A stretch of 64,000 nt of DNA from Bacteroidota bacterium (lineage in GTDB: Bacteria; Bacteroidota; Bacteroidia; Chitinophagales; Chitinophagaceae). The position numbers and the translations under genes are program-made. The notes beneath the pieces are model-generated. The model made no database searches, was not told the DNA's origin, and saw only the letters and a program-made list of their open reading frames with translations. The stretch spans positions 106,844 through 170,843 of the forward strand of contig JAEYQO010000019.1 of the NCBI GenBank assembly GCA_023409975.1. The letters are read 5' to 3'. Below, in pieces: positions 1-8,201 of this stretch; position 1 is the stretch's first letter, and the number at the start of each line of letters is the position of its first letter.

Positions 1-1
1 G

Positions 2-1099
2 ACCGCAGCCTACTGGGCCTATTTCAATCCTGACAATATCATTCCTGCAGTATCTGCCATGCTGATCGTAGCCTGCCCCTGTGCACTGCTGCTGGCAGCA
101 ACTTATACCAATGGCAACCTTTTAAGGATTTTCAGTAATAATGGGTTGTTTCTTAGAGATGCATCCGTGATAGAGCAGCTTGGAAAGATTGATCATATCG
201 TATTCGACAAAACAGGTACGCTTACGGATAACAGCAGACAGGTCGAGGTAGCTGGCGACATTTTAAATGACAAGGAGAAAGCTTTACTCTATAGTGTGGT
301 GGTTCATAGTAAGCATCCATACAGTAAGGCGCTGGCGTCGTGGACGGGTTGTTCAGAAGCTGTGAAGCTGGCCGAATGGAAGGAAACGGAAGGCAGGGGG
401 CTGACCGCAAGTGTACGGGGTATAAGGATCCTTGTGGGGAATGCTGAACATGTTGGGATGGTGTCAAAAGATTCCGGTAGGGCATCTGTATATGTCAGAA
501 TTGGTGAAAAACTAACGGCCTTTCAATTCTTTTCTGAGTTTCGTCCGGGGATACCGGAAGTGCTGGCCACACTGAAACCAGAATACCGACTGGCACTGCT
601 CTCAGGTGATAACGACTCGCAAAGAGGCATCATGGAAAAGGTCTTTGGAGCGAATAGCGAACTTCGCTTCAGGCAAAAGCCGGTTGACAAACTTCAGTTT
701 GTCGAACAACTCCAGCTGGCTCGTGGCAGGGCGATGATGATTGGTGACGGACTTAATGATGCGGGAGCTTTACAGCAAAGCGATGTTGGAATTGCCCTGA
801 CAGACGATGTGAACAATTTCACGCCCTCCTGTGATGCCATTCTGGATGCTCAGCAAATTTCCAGGCTCCCGGCCCTGATGCGGCTGTCCAAAGCAGGAAA
901 GAAGATCATCAATATCGCCTTTGTGATCTCTCTGTTGTACAATATAGTCGGTGTAGCTATTTCCATGCAGGCTAAAATGAGTCCGCTCATTGCGGCCATC
1001 CTGATGCCGGCAAGTACCCTTTCTATTGTCCTCGTAACGACCGGAATCGGAAGCCTCTGGGCCAAAAGACTTGGACTGTCACTAAAGAGCAAATCCTGA
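2..1099 (+). CDS. Heavy-metal P1B-type ATPase, C-terminal part (CopA/CcoI-like), cut by left edge
   Basis: The reading frame is open from base 2, so the N-terminus (metal-binding domain and first membrane helices) lies outside the window. Visible in order: the CPC metal-transport motif in a membrane helix (about codon 25), the phosphorylation motif DKTGTLT, an HP motif (SKHPYS) in a short nucleotide-binding domain, the GDGxND hinge motif, and two final helices containing YN and MPAST. CPC with HP defines metal-transporting P1B ATPases. The short N-domain and the final helix resemble CcoI/FixI ATPases that supply copper to cbb3 oxidase, but no cco genes follow, so that subtype is only an inference. 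Its TGA is directly followed by the stop of the convergent gene. Confidence 0.88.
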   Translation, partial: TAAYWAYFNPDNIIPAVSAMLIVACPCALLLAATYTNGNLLRIFSNNGLFLRDASVIEQLGKIDHIVFDKTGTLTDNSRQVEVAGDILNDKEKALLYSVVVHSKHPYSKALASWTGCSEAVKLAEWKETEGRGLTASVRGIRILVGNAEHVGMVSKDSGRASVYVRIGEKLTAFQFFSEFRPGIPEVLATLKPEYRLALLSGDNDSQRGIMEKVFGANSELRFRQKPVDKLQFVEQLQLARGRAMMIGDGLNDAGALQQSDVGIALTDDVNNFTPSCDAILDAQQISRLPALMRLSKAGKKIINIAFVISLLYNIVGVAISMQAKMSPLIAAILMPASTLSIVLVTTGIGSLWAKRLGLSLKSKS

Positions 1100-1384
1100 T
1101 CAGGCTGCGGAAAGTTTATTGCCTGGTTTGGGTAAGGCAAGTGTGGCATCAGATTCCAGTAATGCCCCATGCAGGTCCTTTATAGCTTCAAGGTCTAAAG
1201 CGTCGGAACGCAAGAATGGTGGTGAAAGCAAGGCTCCGTCTCTGCTCAGGACGATCCTGTTAATTTGTAGTACTTTGGTCATCTCCTCGCTCAGAAACCG
1301 AACATCTATTTGCCGTTCATTGTAGTCTATATGAAGAAGGCACTCCTGATTATTGAAGAAGATGGCGTAAAGTTTGTGTGGCAT
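1100..1384 (-). CDS. Small protein of unknown function
   Basis: Open frame of 94 codons from an ATG; a TTG five codons upstream is also in frame. I recognise no family. The product is soluble, with a hydrophobic N-terminal beta-like stretch (KLYAIFFNNQ) and a charged remainder, and has no signal peptide or membrane segment. Its stop codon is immediately adjacent to the stop of the convergent ATPase gene. The lack of any other gene in 1100-1510 and codon use like its neighbours favour a real gene, but this is not certain. Confidence 0.5.
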   Translation of the reverse strand: MPHKLYAIFFNNQECLLHIDYNERQIDVRFLSEEMTKVLQINRIVLSRDGALLSPPFLRSDALDLEAIKDLHGALLESDATLALPKPGNKLSAA

Positions 1385-1510
1385 TGAAACAGTTTTCAAC
1401 CAATTCTAAAACTCTATGCCATTATCATTGGGGTGTCGTGTCGATTTTTTTAATCTCAGCTTCCTAATTCGTATAATTGGTATTGGTTCGATCGTTGTTA
1501 GAAGAATATT

Positions 1511-2980
1511 ATGAATGTAACAGTTGACAATGTATTAATGATCTCGTCGGTGCTCTTACTCCTGAGTGTTCTCCTGGGGAAGACTTCCTATAGATTCGGA
1601 ATGCCCACCCTTGTGTTCTTTCTTGTCGTGGGAATGCTGGCAGGGTCTCAGGGATTTGGTGGAATCTATTTTGCGGATGCACAGGTCGCGCAATTTGTCG
1701 GTGTAGTGGCACTCAATTTTATCCTTTTTTCAGGTGGCTTTGACACAAAATGGGAGGAGATAAGACCTGTGCTCCGGCAGGGTATCGTCCTTTCAACGAT
1801 TGGTGTTTTATTAACTGCCCTCATACTCGGATTTTTTATTTATGCCATTACTGATTTTACGATCTATGAAGGTTTATTGCTTGGCTCGATCGTATCATCT
1901 ACGGATGCCGCTGCTGTTTTTTCGATTCTCCGTTCGAAGGGATTGCACCTGAAGTACAATCTGCGACCAACACTTGAGCTGGAGAGTGGCAGTAATGATC
2001 CTATGGCCTATATTCTTACCATCGTTTTCACCGGATTGGTCGTAAATCAGGATCAGACGATCTGGAGCAGCATCCCGTTGCTGTTGCAGCAATTGTTTCT
2101 GGGAGCTGCCCTGGGGCTGGGTTTTGCAAGAATTTCCAAATGGATTATTAACAGGATCAATCTCAGCTACGAAGGGTTGTATCCCGTTTTGGTCATTGCG
2201 CTGCTGTTTCTGAGCTTTTCTGTAACAGATTCCATTGGTGGAAATGGCTTTCTTGCAACGTACTTAATGGGGATCTTTCTGGGCAATCAAAAGCTTATAC
2301 ATAAAAACTCGCTGGTCAAATTCTTCGATGGGATGGCCTGGTTGATGCAAATCGTTCTGTTTATCACCCTTGGTCTTTTAGTATTTCCAAATCAGTTACT
2401 GGATATTCTTGGTGTTGGTTTGTTGATTGGTCTTTTTCTGATGTTCATTGCTAGACCTCTTACCGTATTTCTGACCTTATTACCGTTTAAACTTGGTACA
2501 AGGGTAAAAACCTATGTTTCCTGGGTGGGACTGAGAGGTGCCGTTCCGATAGTCTTTGCTACATTTCCTATTATAGCAGGCATTGAAAAGGCCCCCATGA
2601 TCTTCAATATCGTGTTCTTCATTTCGGTTACTTCGGTGATCATTCAGGGCACCACGCTTCCTATTGTTGCCCGGTGGCTGGGAGTGGCCCGACCTGAAGC
2701 CAGCACACCGGAAAACCGCTTCGGGCTGGAGCTCTCAGAAGGGGTGCGATCGGAGATGATGGAAGTGACACTGCCTGATGATAATCCATTTGTCGGAAAA
2801 AGAATTGTCGATCTGCGGTTTCCCAGGAATGCAATGATCACAATGATCATCCGTAATGAGAAGTATATCGTGCCCCGGGGATCGACAGAGCTGAAGGCGG
2901 GGGATAGCCTTGTGGTTCTTGCCGAAGATGTTAATCAGTTTCCAGGACTCCTGGAGATTCTTCAGCTCAACAAACCCTGA
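1511..2980 (+). CDS. Potassium/proton antiporter, NhaP2/CvrA type (CPA1 family with RCK-C domain)
   Basis: Predicted 489-residue inner-membrane antiporter exchanging K+ (or Na+) for protons. About twelve hydrophobic helices span residues 5-390. The conserved core is visible as SSTDAAAVF, ESGSNDPMA (the acidic ND pair of CPA1 exchangers) and GLRGAVP. After the membrane domain, residues about 410-485 form a TrkA-C/RCK-C-like regulatory domain ending near GDSLVVLAED. This layout matches the NhaP2/CvrA potassium antiporters rather than plain NhaP. It is transcribed toward a second, minus-strand antiporter at 3007-4227. Function in pH or volume homeostasis is inferred from the family. Confidence 0.88.
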   Translation: MNVTVDNVLMISSVLLLLSVLLGKTSYRFGMPTLVFFLVVGMLAGSQGFGGIYFADAQVAQFVGVVALNFILFSGGFDTKWEEIRPVLRQGIVLSTIGVLLTALILGFFIYAITDFTIYEGLLLGSIVSSTDAAAVFSILRSKGLHLKYNLRPTLELESGSNDPMAYILTIVFTGLVVNQDQTIWSSIPLLLQQLFLGAALGLGFARISKWIINRINLSYEGLYPVLVIALLFLSFSVTDSIGGNGFLATYLMGIFLGNQKLIHKNSLVKFFDGMAWLMQIVLFITLGLLVFPNQLLDILGVGLLIGLFLMFIARPLTVFLTLLPFKLGTRVKTYVSWVGLRGAVPIVFATFPIIAGIEKAPMIFNIVFFISVTSVIIQGTTLPIVARWLGVARPEASTPENRFGLELSEGVRSEMMEVTLPDDNPFVGKRIVDLRFPRNAMITMIIRNEKYIVPRGSTELKAGDSLVVLAEDVNQFPGLLEILQLNKP

Positions 2981-3006
2981 AGGCCCTAACCTGCCAAATC
3001 CCGGAT

Positions 3007-4227
3007 TCAGTTACGATCGAGGAGAAGGACCTTCAGCGGTTTGCAAATAATCCCATGATAAAGAAGTGACATCAGTACTACGAGCGTTACCCAGGTTAAG
3101 GAGTTTGAAGACTCTTCTACGCCTTGTTTCATTCCTAGGGTCAGAAAATAGACAGAGCCAAAGCCTTTGATGCCGACCAGACTGATGAACGCTTTTCTCC
3201 TGAACTGCATAGAAACACCTGTCAATCCCATAAAGGCAGTAACCGGCCTTATCAGGAGGACTATCGCAATTGCAGCCATCCAATAAGCTGTTGGTAGTGA
3301 CCGGAAATCAAACCGGAGCAACTGAAACCCAATATATATGAGCAGCGCGACCCAGACAATCCTTTCCAATTGCTGCATCGAGCTGAAGAACAGTGTGGCT
3401 CTTTGCTGCCGTAGTTCCTGGTTACGAACCGTGATTGCTGCGATGAATACTGCCAGAAGTCCGTATCCCTGAAAGGCTTCTGCGAGGGCGTATACCAGAA
3501 AGGTTGTGGCTACAGCTAACAGTCCGTCCTGAATAGCGGGTTGAATTCTTTCCGGAAAAAGCCGGAAGTAGAGAAAGTAAATGGCTCTGGCGAGCCCGTA
3601 TCCCGTGATTATCGCGGCTAAGATCCTGTAGAGCAGGTCATAGGCCAGCCATTGCAGCAGTGTGCCGTCACGAACGCCGGAATTCTGGCTTAGCAGTACT
3701 GCAAGACTCACGAGAGCCAGACAAAGACCATTGTTGATAGCGGCCTCCCCACTGATGGAAAACAAGGATTCATCTGATGTTGCTTCATCTGCCAGGGCTA
3801 TTTGCAGGTCATTTGACAAAAGTGGATCGGTAGGGGAAAGCGCTGCTCCAACCAGTATCGCCAGGGCAGGGTCCATTCCAAGAAATGTGAATCCTATGAT
3901 GGCGATGATGGCCGTGCTCAGCAAAAGTGTCAGGGAGGAAAGTCTGAGGGGGATTTTCCAGCCCCGCAATGAAAAGGGCTTATTGATCGATAGTCCGCTG
4001 CTCATCAGGGCCAAGGCTAGATAGGCTTCGGGGAGTCTGTGAGAAAAGTTGAACTGGTGACTCGTATCAAACGGGACCGTATCCGGACGGAAAAAGCCCC
4101 AGGCCAGACCAGCCAGGAGAAAGACCAGGGGGTAGATAATACCGGACCTCCGGATGATAAACGGTAAGCAAACAATGCTGAGCAAGGCGATACCTGAGAG
4201 CGAAATTGCTATAGTGAATAAATCCAT
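3007..4227 (-). CDS. Cation:proton antiporter (CPA1/NhaP-like)
   Basis: A 406-residue membrane protein with about twelve hydrophobic segments and a Na+/H+ exchanger signature: ALSPTDPLL, and SGEAAINNG in place of the usual acidic ESxxND segment. It lacks the C-terminal RCK domain of the facing antiporter. Replacement of the usual GND acidic pair by EAAINNG is a real departure from the typical exchanger and may alter ion choice or activity. It is convergent with the 1511-2980 gene with 26 bases between. The ATG start follows a poor Shine-Dalgarno sequence, as is usual in this phylum. Confidence 0.82.
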   Translation of the reverse strand: MDLFTIAISLSGIALLSIVCLPFIIRRSGIIYPLVFLLAGLAWGFFRPDTVPFDTSHQFNFSHRLPEAYLALALMSSGLSINKPFSLRGWKIPLRLSSLTLLLSTAIIAIIGFTFLGMDPALAILVGAALSPTDPLLSNDLQIALADEATSDESLFSISGEAAINNGLCLALVSLAVLLSQNSGVRDGTLLQWLAYDLLYRILAAIITGYGLARAIYFLYFRLFPERIQPAIQDGLLAVATTFLVYALAEAFQGYGLLAVFIAAITVRNQELRQQRATLFFSSMQQLERIVWVALLIYIGFQLLRFDFRSLPTAYWMAAIAIVLLIRPVTAFMGLTGVSMQFRRKAFISLVGIKGFGSVYFLTLGMKQGVEESSNSLTWVTLVVLMSLLYHGIICKPLKVLLLDRN

Positions 4228-4302
4228 TTTGGAGCGCAGCCCGGTTTAAATGGATTCTTCAAAATTGATGCCTCAGCAGTGATCAGGACAGGGTGAGCCC
4301 GG

Positions 4303-4335
4303 TAAAAAAAATAAAGCACCTTAGAAAAGGCGCTT
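4303..4335 (-). terminator. Intrinsic terminator downstream of the 4369-5004 lipoprotein gene
   Basis: On the minus strand a nine-base-pair stem (AAGCGCCTT with AAGGTGCTT, one G-U wobble) with a four-base loop is followed by a T-rich run. It lies 34 bases beyond the lipoprotein stop. Confidence 0.75.
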
Positions 4336-4368
4336 ATTAAATCAAAACAAAACAAAAACAGTTCAAAG

Positions 4369-5004
4369 TTACCATTTTGCCCTTAAAAAATCTGCGTAGC
4401 CTGTGGTGCCCGCCAATACCATGAAACCTGTTTCATTACCACTTAGCTGTCTGGCCGGTAGCCGGAATACCTGAATACCATTGATATATCCATACCAGTG
4501 GCTGCCGCTTTGCTCCAGTTCCAGATCATTATTACCTACCCGTATGGCCTCCGTGAATTCCCAGTCAATAAGAGCTTCAGGATACAGTCCTTCTTTGTAG
4601 AGCGCATAGTAGCCCTGGTCGTCTATAAATATTGAATAGCCGTAGTCGCTCACCGAAGCACCAAATACGAGCGCCATAGCATTATCCGATCTGAAGCGCG
4701 TTTCTATCAGAAAGTCGCGATGCACGGGAATACCTGTAGGTACTGAAGCTATATGATACCCGCCGGTCCAGGAATAATCCACAAACTTGTAAAGTCCATT
4801 TTGAACCAGCGCATAGGCAGAGTCAAACTGGTCGTCGAAGGCCCAGCCCCGGACATCATGGGTGAATTCCTCTTCAAATCCGTATTGAAAAGCGGGAGGA
4901 TGAGGTGGTTGCGGTTCAACCACATAGCGGTCAGTCTGAATACAGCCTGTGAAAAGAAAACTTATAGCTAAGAGTAGAATAAGAGCAGGAGTCAGGTTTC
5001 TCAT
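4369..5004 (-). CDS. Lipoprotein of unknown function
   Basis: A 211-residue protein with a classic SPII signal: positive N-terminus, hydrophobic core and lipobox FTGC (cysteine near residue 21). The mature part is rich in aromatic residues and alternating beta-like segments (GYSIFIDDQGYYALYKEG; GSHWYGYING). This resembles the LamG/concanavalin-like sandwich domain of DUF1080-type lipoproteins, but that fold is inferred only. No catalytic motif is seen. It lies 76 bases downstream of lepA on the same strand, with a terminator hairpin between them, so it probably has its own promoter or is expressed by read-through. Confidence 0.72.
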   Translation of the reverse strand: MRNLTPALILLLAISFLFTGCIQTDRYVVEPQPPHPPAFQYGFEEEFTHDVRGWAFDDQFDSAYALVQNGLYKFVDYSWTGGYHIASVPTGIPVHRDFLIETRFRSDNAMALVFGASVSDYGYSIFIDDQGYYALYKEGLYPEALIDWEFTEAIRVGNNDLELEQSGSHWYGYINGIQVFRLPARQLSGNETGFMVLAGTTGYADFLRAKW

Positions 5005-5017
5005 GAGTTGTTAAAAC

Positions 5018-5050
5018 CAAAAAGCAAGCCATTTATGCAACGGCCTGCTT
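5018..5050 (-). terminator. Intrinsic terminator after lepA
   Basis: On the minus strand AAGCAGGCC pairs with GGCTTGCTT (nine pairs, one wobble) across an eleven-base loop, followed by TTTTTGG. It starts 30 bases after the lepA stop and sits just 13 bases before the ATG of the downstream lipoprotein gene. Confidence 0.72.
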
Positions 5051-5080
5051 TCCTTAGGTTTCTTAACAAAGTTCTAACGT

Positions 5081-6877
5081 TTACTCATCGAGCTTCAGGA
5101 CGGCGAGGAAGGCCTCCTGTGGCACTTCTACGCTCCCTATCTGGCGCATACGTTTCTTACCTTCCTTTTGCTTTTCAAGTAGCTTCCGCTTACGGCTGAT
5201 GTCACCACCATAACATTTCGCTGTAACGTCTTTACGCATAGCTGAAATGTTTTCCCTTGCGATGATTTTTGCCCCGATAGTAGCCTGAATGGCGATGAGG
5301 AATTGTTGACGAGGCAACAGGTCTTTCAGTTTAGCACAAAGCTTACGTCCGAAATCCTGTGCTCTGCTCCTGTGGATCAATGCACTTAAAGCATCCACTT
5401 TTTCGGCATTCAGGAGAATGTCCATTTTGACAATATCAGACTCCCGGTAGTCGAGCGGGTGATAGTCGAAGGAGGCATAGCCACGGGTGCAGCTTTTCAG
5501 CTTGTCATAGAAATCGAATACGATTTCTGCCAATGGCATTTCAAATATCAGCTCCACACGAGTAGGAGTCAGATAATGCTGGTTGATCAGTATACCTCGT
5601 TTCCCGAGGCAAAGACTCATGATGTTTCCGATGTAATCAGGCAGCGTGATGATCTGTGCTCTGATAAATGGTTCTTCAATACGATCGGTTCTGCTGGGGT
5701 CGGGGAGTTCACTTGGATTATTAACGATGATCGGAGTGTCTTTTTCCCGGGTAAGGTAAGCTTTGAAGCTCACATTCGGTACCGTGGTGATCACTGTCTG
5801 GTTAAACTCGCGTTCCAAACGTTCCTGTATGATCTCCATGTGAAGCATTCCGAGGAATCCGCAACGGAAACCAAAGCCCAGCGCCTGAGAAGTTTCTGGC
5901 TCGAAGGTCAGGGAAGCATCATTCAACTGGAGCTTCTCCATACATTCCCGAAGTTCTTCAAAATCGTCAGTGACGACAGGGAAGATTCCGGCAAATACCA
6001 TCGGTTTTACTTCTTCGAAACCGTGAATAGGCTCTGGACTGGGGTTATTGATAAGTGTGATGGTATCACCCACCTTGACTTCCTTGGCGTCCTTGATGCC
6101 CGTGATGATATAACCCACGTCGCCGGTTCTGACTTCTTTTCTGGGTGCGAGCCCCATTTTCAGAATGCCTACCTCATCTGCGGTGTAGTCATTATCGGTG
6201 TGGAAGAACCGCACCTTATCGTTCTTTTTTAGGGAGCCATTAAAGATCCTGTAGTAGGCAATGATACCCCGGAAGGAATTGAAAACCGAGTCAAAGATCA
6301 ATGCCTGCAGCGGAGCATCCGGATCTCCTTTAGGTGCCGGAATTCTATTGATGATCGCGGACATTATTTCCTCAATCCCGATGCCCGATTTACCGGAGGC
6401 GAGAATGATCTCATCGGGTTTACATCCTATGAGATCCACGATCTGATCGGTAACCTCTGGGATCATAGCACCTTCCATATCAATCTTGTTGATCACAGGA
6501 ATGATTTCGAGATCGTTGTCCAGCGCCAGGTAGAGATTGGAGATCGTCTGAGCCTGGATTCCCTGGGAAGCATCGACTAGGAGCAGGGCGCCTTCACAGG
6601 CCGCGAGGGCACGGGAGACCTCATAGGAGAAGTCGACGTGGCCGGGAGTGTCAATGAGGTTCAGGGTATATTTTTCACCTTCATATTCATAATCCATCTG
6701 GATGGCGTGGCTCTTGATGGTAATGCCTTTTTCGCGCTCCAGATCCATATCATCCAGCACCTGTGCCTGCATATCCCGGTCGGAGATGGTCTTGGTAAAT
6801 TCCAGGAGCCGGTCCGCCAGGGTACTCTTTCCATGGTCAATATGGGCTATGATACAAAAGTTCCTAATGTTTTGCAT
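5081..6877 (-). CDS. lepA: Elongation factor 4 (LepA), ribosome back-translocating GTPase
   Basis: A 598-residue translational GTPase. G1 AHIDHGKST (about residues 9-17), G2/G3 with DTPGHVDF, and G4 NKID are all present. Domains II-III and V follow, then the LepA-specific C-terminal domain ending in a basic tail (RKRKLLEKQKEGKKRMRQ). Length and architecture match EF4 rather than EF-G, which has a domain IV. I choose the ATG giving MQNIRNF. An ATG 14 codons upstream would add a tail absent from the family and would overlap the -7 promoter element at 6894-6901. A terminator follows the gene. Confidence 0.97.
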   Translation of the reverse strand: MQNIRNFCIIAHIDHGKSTLADRLLEFTKTISDRDMQAQVLDDMDLEREKGITIKSHAIQMDYEYEGEKYTLNLIDTPGHVDFSYEVSRALAACEGALLLVDASQGIQAQTISNLYLALDNDLEIIPVINKIDMEGAMIPEVTDQIVDLIGCKPDEIILASGKSGIGIEEIMSAIINRIPAPKGDPDAPLQALIFDSVFNSFRGIIAYYRIFNGSLKKNDKVRFFHTDNDYTADEVGILKMGLAPRKEVRTGDVGYIITGIKDAKEVKVGDTITLINNPSPEPIHGFEEVKPMVFAGIFPVVTDDFEELRECMEKLQLNDASLTFEPETSQALGFGFRCGFLGMLHMEIIQERLEREFNQTVITTVPNVSFKAYLTREKDTPIIVNNPSELPDPSRTDRIEEPFIRAQIITLPDYIGNIMSLCLGKRGILINQHYLTPTRVELIFEMPLAEIVFDFYDKLKSCTRGYASFDYHPLDYRESDIVKMDILLNAEKVDALSALIHRSRAQDFGRKLCAKLKDLLPRQQFLIAIQATIGAKIIARENISAMRKDVTAKCYGGDISRKRKLLEKQKEGKKRMRQIGSVEVPQEAFLAVLKLDE

Positions 6878-6893
6878 ATATTCAATAAGTGCG

Positions 6894-6901
6894 CAAAGGT
6901 A
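6894..6901 (-). promoter_or_regulatory. Bacteroidota -7 promoter element for lepA
   Basis: The minus strand reads TACCTTTG, a perfect TAnnTTTG, 16 bases before the chosen lepA ATG. No clear -33 TTG lies 19-20 bases upstream. Confidence 0.55.
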
Positions 6902-7008
6902 CGATTTTGTAGCATCCATGTCCGGAGTTTAACAGGTCAGGTAAAGACGCAGCCAGCTCTGCTTTGGCATGATTTTCAAACGGGGATTAATGTCACAAAA
7001 TTTTAAAG

Positions 7009-7176
7009 ATGAAACGTATCTCAATTCTGCCAATTATAGCCATGTTCAGTGTGCTTTTGAGCCTGAGCAGTTGCGAACTGATCGCTGATATTTTTTACGC
7101 GGGGATCTGGGTTGGAGTTATCCTTGTAATAGCGATCGTTGCCATAATTATCTGGCTGATCAGGAAGATTTTTTAA
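7009..7176 (+). CDS. Small lipoprotein/membrane protein (55 aa)
   Basis: Starts ATG-AAA-CGT and ends TAA, giving 55 residues. There is an N-terminal lipoprotein signal with a lipobox-like LSSC (cysteine at about 22) and one long C-terminal hydrophobic helix rich in I and V (about residues 33-50), ending in RKIF. Tiny lipoproteins of this layout are common in Bacteroidota and are sometimes annotated, without functional support, as phosphatidate cytidylyltransferase; the real function is unknown. It lies divergent from lepA and 39 bases upstream of the YtxH-domain gene, probably co-transcribed with it as an envelope-stress pair. Confidence 0.68.
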   Translation: MKRISILPIIAMFSVLLSLSSCELIADIFYAGIWVGVILVIAIVAIIIWLIRKIF

Positions 7177-7215
7177 GCTTCAGACTGAAACCATCACTAT
7201 AAAAACCATATACAC

Positions 7216-7548
7216 ATGACTAAATTCCTGGCTGGTGCTATTGTCGGTTTTGTTGCCGGTGTACTGCTGGCACCTGAAAAAGGGGAAACTACGAGAGACA
7301 ACCTGGCATTTACTGCTTCCAGATGGAAACAGCGGCTAAACAGACTTGCAGGCAGAAGAGGTATTGATGAGCTCCGCTCCTTCCTGAATCGCAACATCGA
7401 CGGGGTGACTGAGGATGTCCGTACCCGGATGCTTACCATATTGAGTGAGGCCGAGGAGATGGCTTATAATCCCTCCGAGCCAACGATTTCCGGGGTGGGC
7501 TCAACACAGGGTTCCGGAAATACGAATTACAGCAATGGCGCCGGTTAG
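7216..7548 (+). CDS. YtxH domain-containing protein
   Basis: A 110-residue protein starting with a glycine-rich membrane segment directly followed by LLAPEKGE, the hallmark of the YtxH (gas vesicle-like/DUF) family. An amphipathic helical region and a polar, disordered S/G/N-rich tail follow. Family members are small membrane-associated stress proteins without known biochemical activity. The gene follows the small lipoprotein gene at 7009-7176 by 39 bases and ends before a hairpin shared with the convergent ispF. Confidence 0.82.
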   Translation: MTKFLAGAIVGFVAGVLLAPEKGETTRDNLAFTASRWKQRLNRLAGRRGIDELRSFLNRNIDGVTEDVRTRMLTILSEAEEMAYNPSEPTISGVGSTQGSGNTNYSNGAG

Positions 7549-7570
7549 AGCCGGTATTCTATAAAATAGG

Positions 7571-7604
7571 TACGGGGACTGCATATTTTTCTGCAGTCCC
7601 CGTA
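7571..7604. terminator. Bidirectional hairpin between YtxH gene and ispF
   Basis: A perfect 13-base-pair inverted repeat (TACGGGGACTGCA and its complement) with an eight-base loop lies between two convergent genes. The flanking T-tracts are weak on both strands, so termination efficiency is uncertain. Confidence 0.68.
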
Positions 7605-7626
7605 TTCGATAAATCCGGCCGTGGTT

Positions 7627-8106
7627 TTAATATTTCTGTATCAGCACGTTCGCCAGTGCAACGACGCCCTCCTCCCGGCCTACGAAACTCATTTGTTCAG
7701 TAGTGGTTGCTTTGATCGATACATCTTCCGGCGATAGATGAACGATTCTGGAAATGGCTTCCTGCATCTGTGATATATATGGTTTAATCTTTGGCTCCTG
7801 AAGCAGTATCGTTGAATCGATGTTCACCAGCCAGAATCCCCTTTCACGTACCATATTATAGCTTCGTCTGAGCAACACTTTGCTATCAATGCCTTTGTAA
7901 GCCTCGTCTGTATCAGGGAAATGTTTCCCGATGTCACCCAGCCCGACTGCGCCCAGTAATGCATCGCAGATTGCGTGTAATAAAACATCGGCATCAGAGT
8001 GACCAATACAGCCTTTGTGATGAGGGATCTGTACACCACCTAACCAAAAAGCCCTGCCCTCTGCAAGCTGATGGAAATCAATTCCCTGACCGATCCTGAA
8101 TGACAT
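7627..8106 (-). CDS. ispF: 2-C-methyl-D-erythritol 2,4-cyclodiphosphate synthase
   Basis: Predicted 159-residue cytoplasmic trimeric enzyme of the MEP isoprenoid pathway, converting CDP-methylerythritol phosphate to the cyclic diphosphate. The metal-binding Asp-x-His (GIDFH, residues 10-12), the GHSDADV segment with HAICDALLGA, GDIGKHFPDTD, and the C-terminal KATTTEQMSFVGR motif are all present. Length is typical. No other MEP gene is adjacent. It is monocistronic, with a terminator-like hairpin on its 3' side. Confidence 0.96.
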   Translation of the reverse strand: MSFRIGQGIDFHQLAEGRAFWLGGVQIPHHKGCIGHSDADVLLHAICDALLGAVGLGDIGKHFPDTDEAYKGIDSKVLLRRSYNMVRERGFWLVNIDSTILLQEPKIKPYISQMQEAISRIVHLSPEDVSIKATTTEQMSFVGREEGVVALANVLIQKY

Positions 8107-8152
8107 AAAAAGAATATTTGATACGCTGCAAAGATGCAGTGTTCAGGCCAAC

Positions 8153-8184
8153 AAAAAAAGTCATGGCTGGAACCATGACTTTTT
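8153..8184 (-). terminator. Intrinsic terminator after hutU
   Basis: The minus strand carries a 12-base-pair stem (AAAAAGTCATGG and complement) with a six-base loop and a following run of seven Ts. It begins 18 bases after the hutU stop. Confidence 0.85.
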
Positions 8185-8201
8185 GATAATCTTAAAGTTA
8201 G

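Noticed and set aside
5459..6232. 257-codon plus-strand frame opposite lepA
   Set aside because: Antisense to highly conserved LepA domains; shadow frame.
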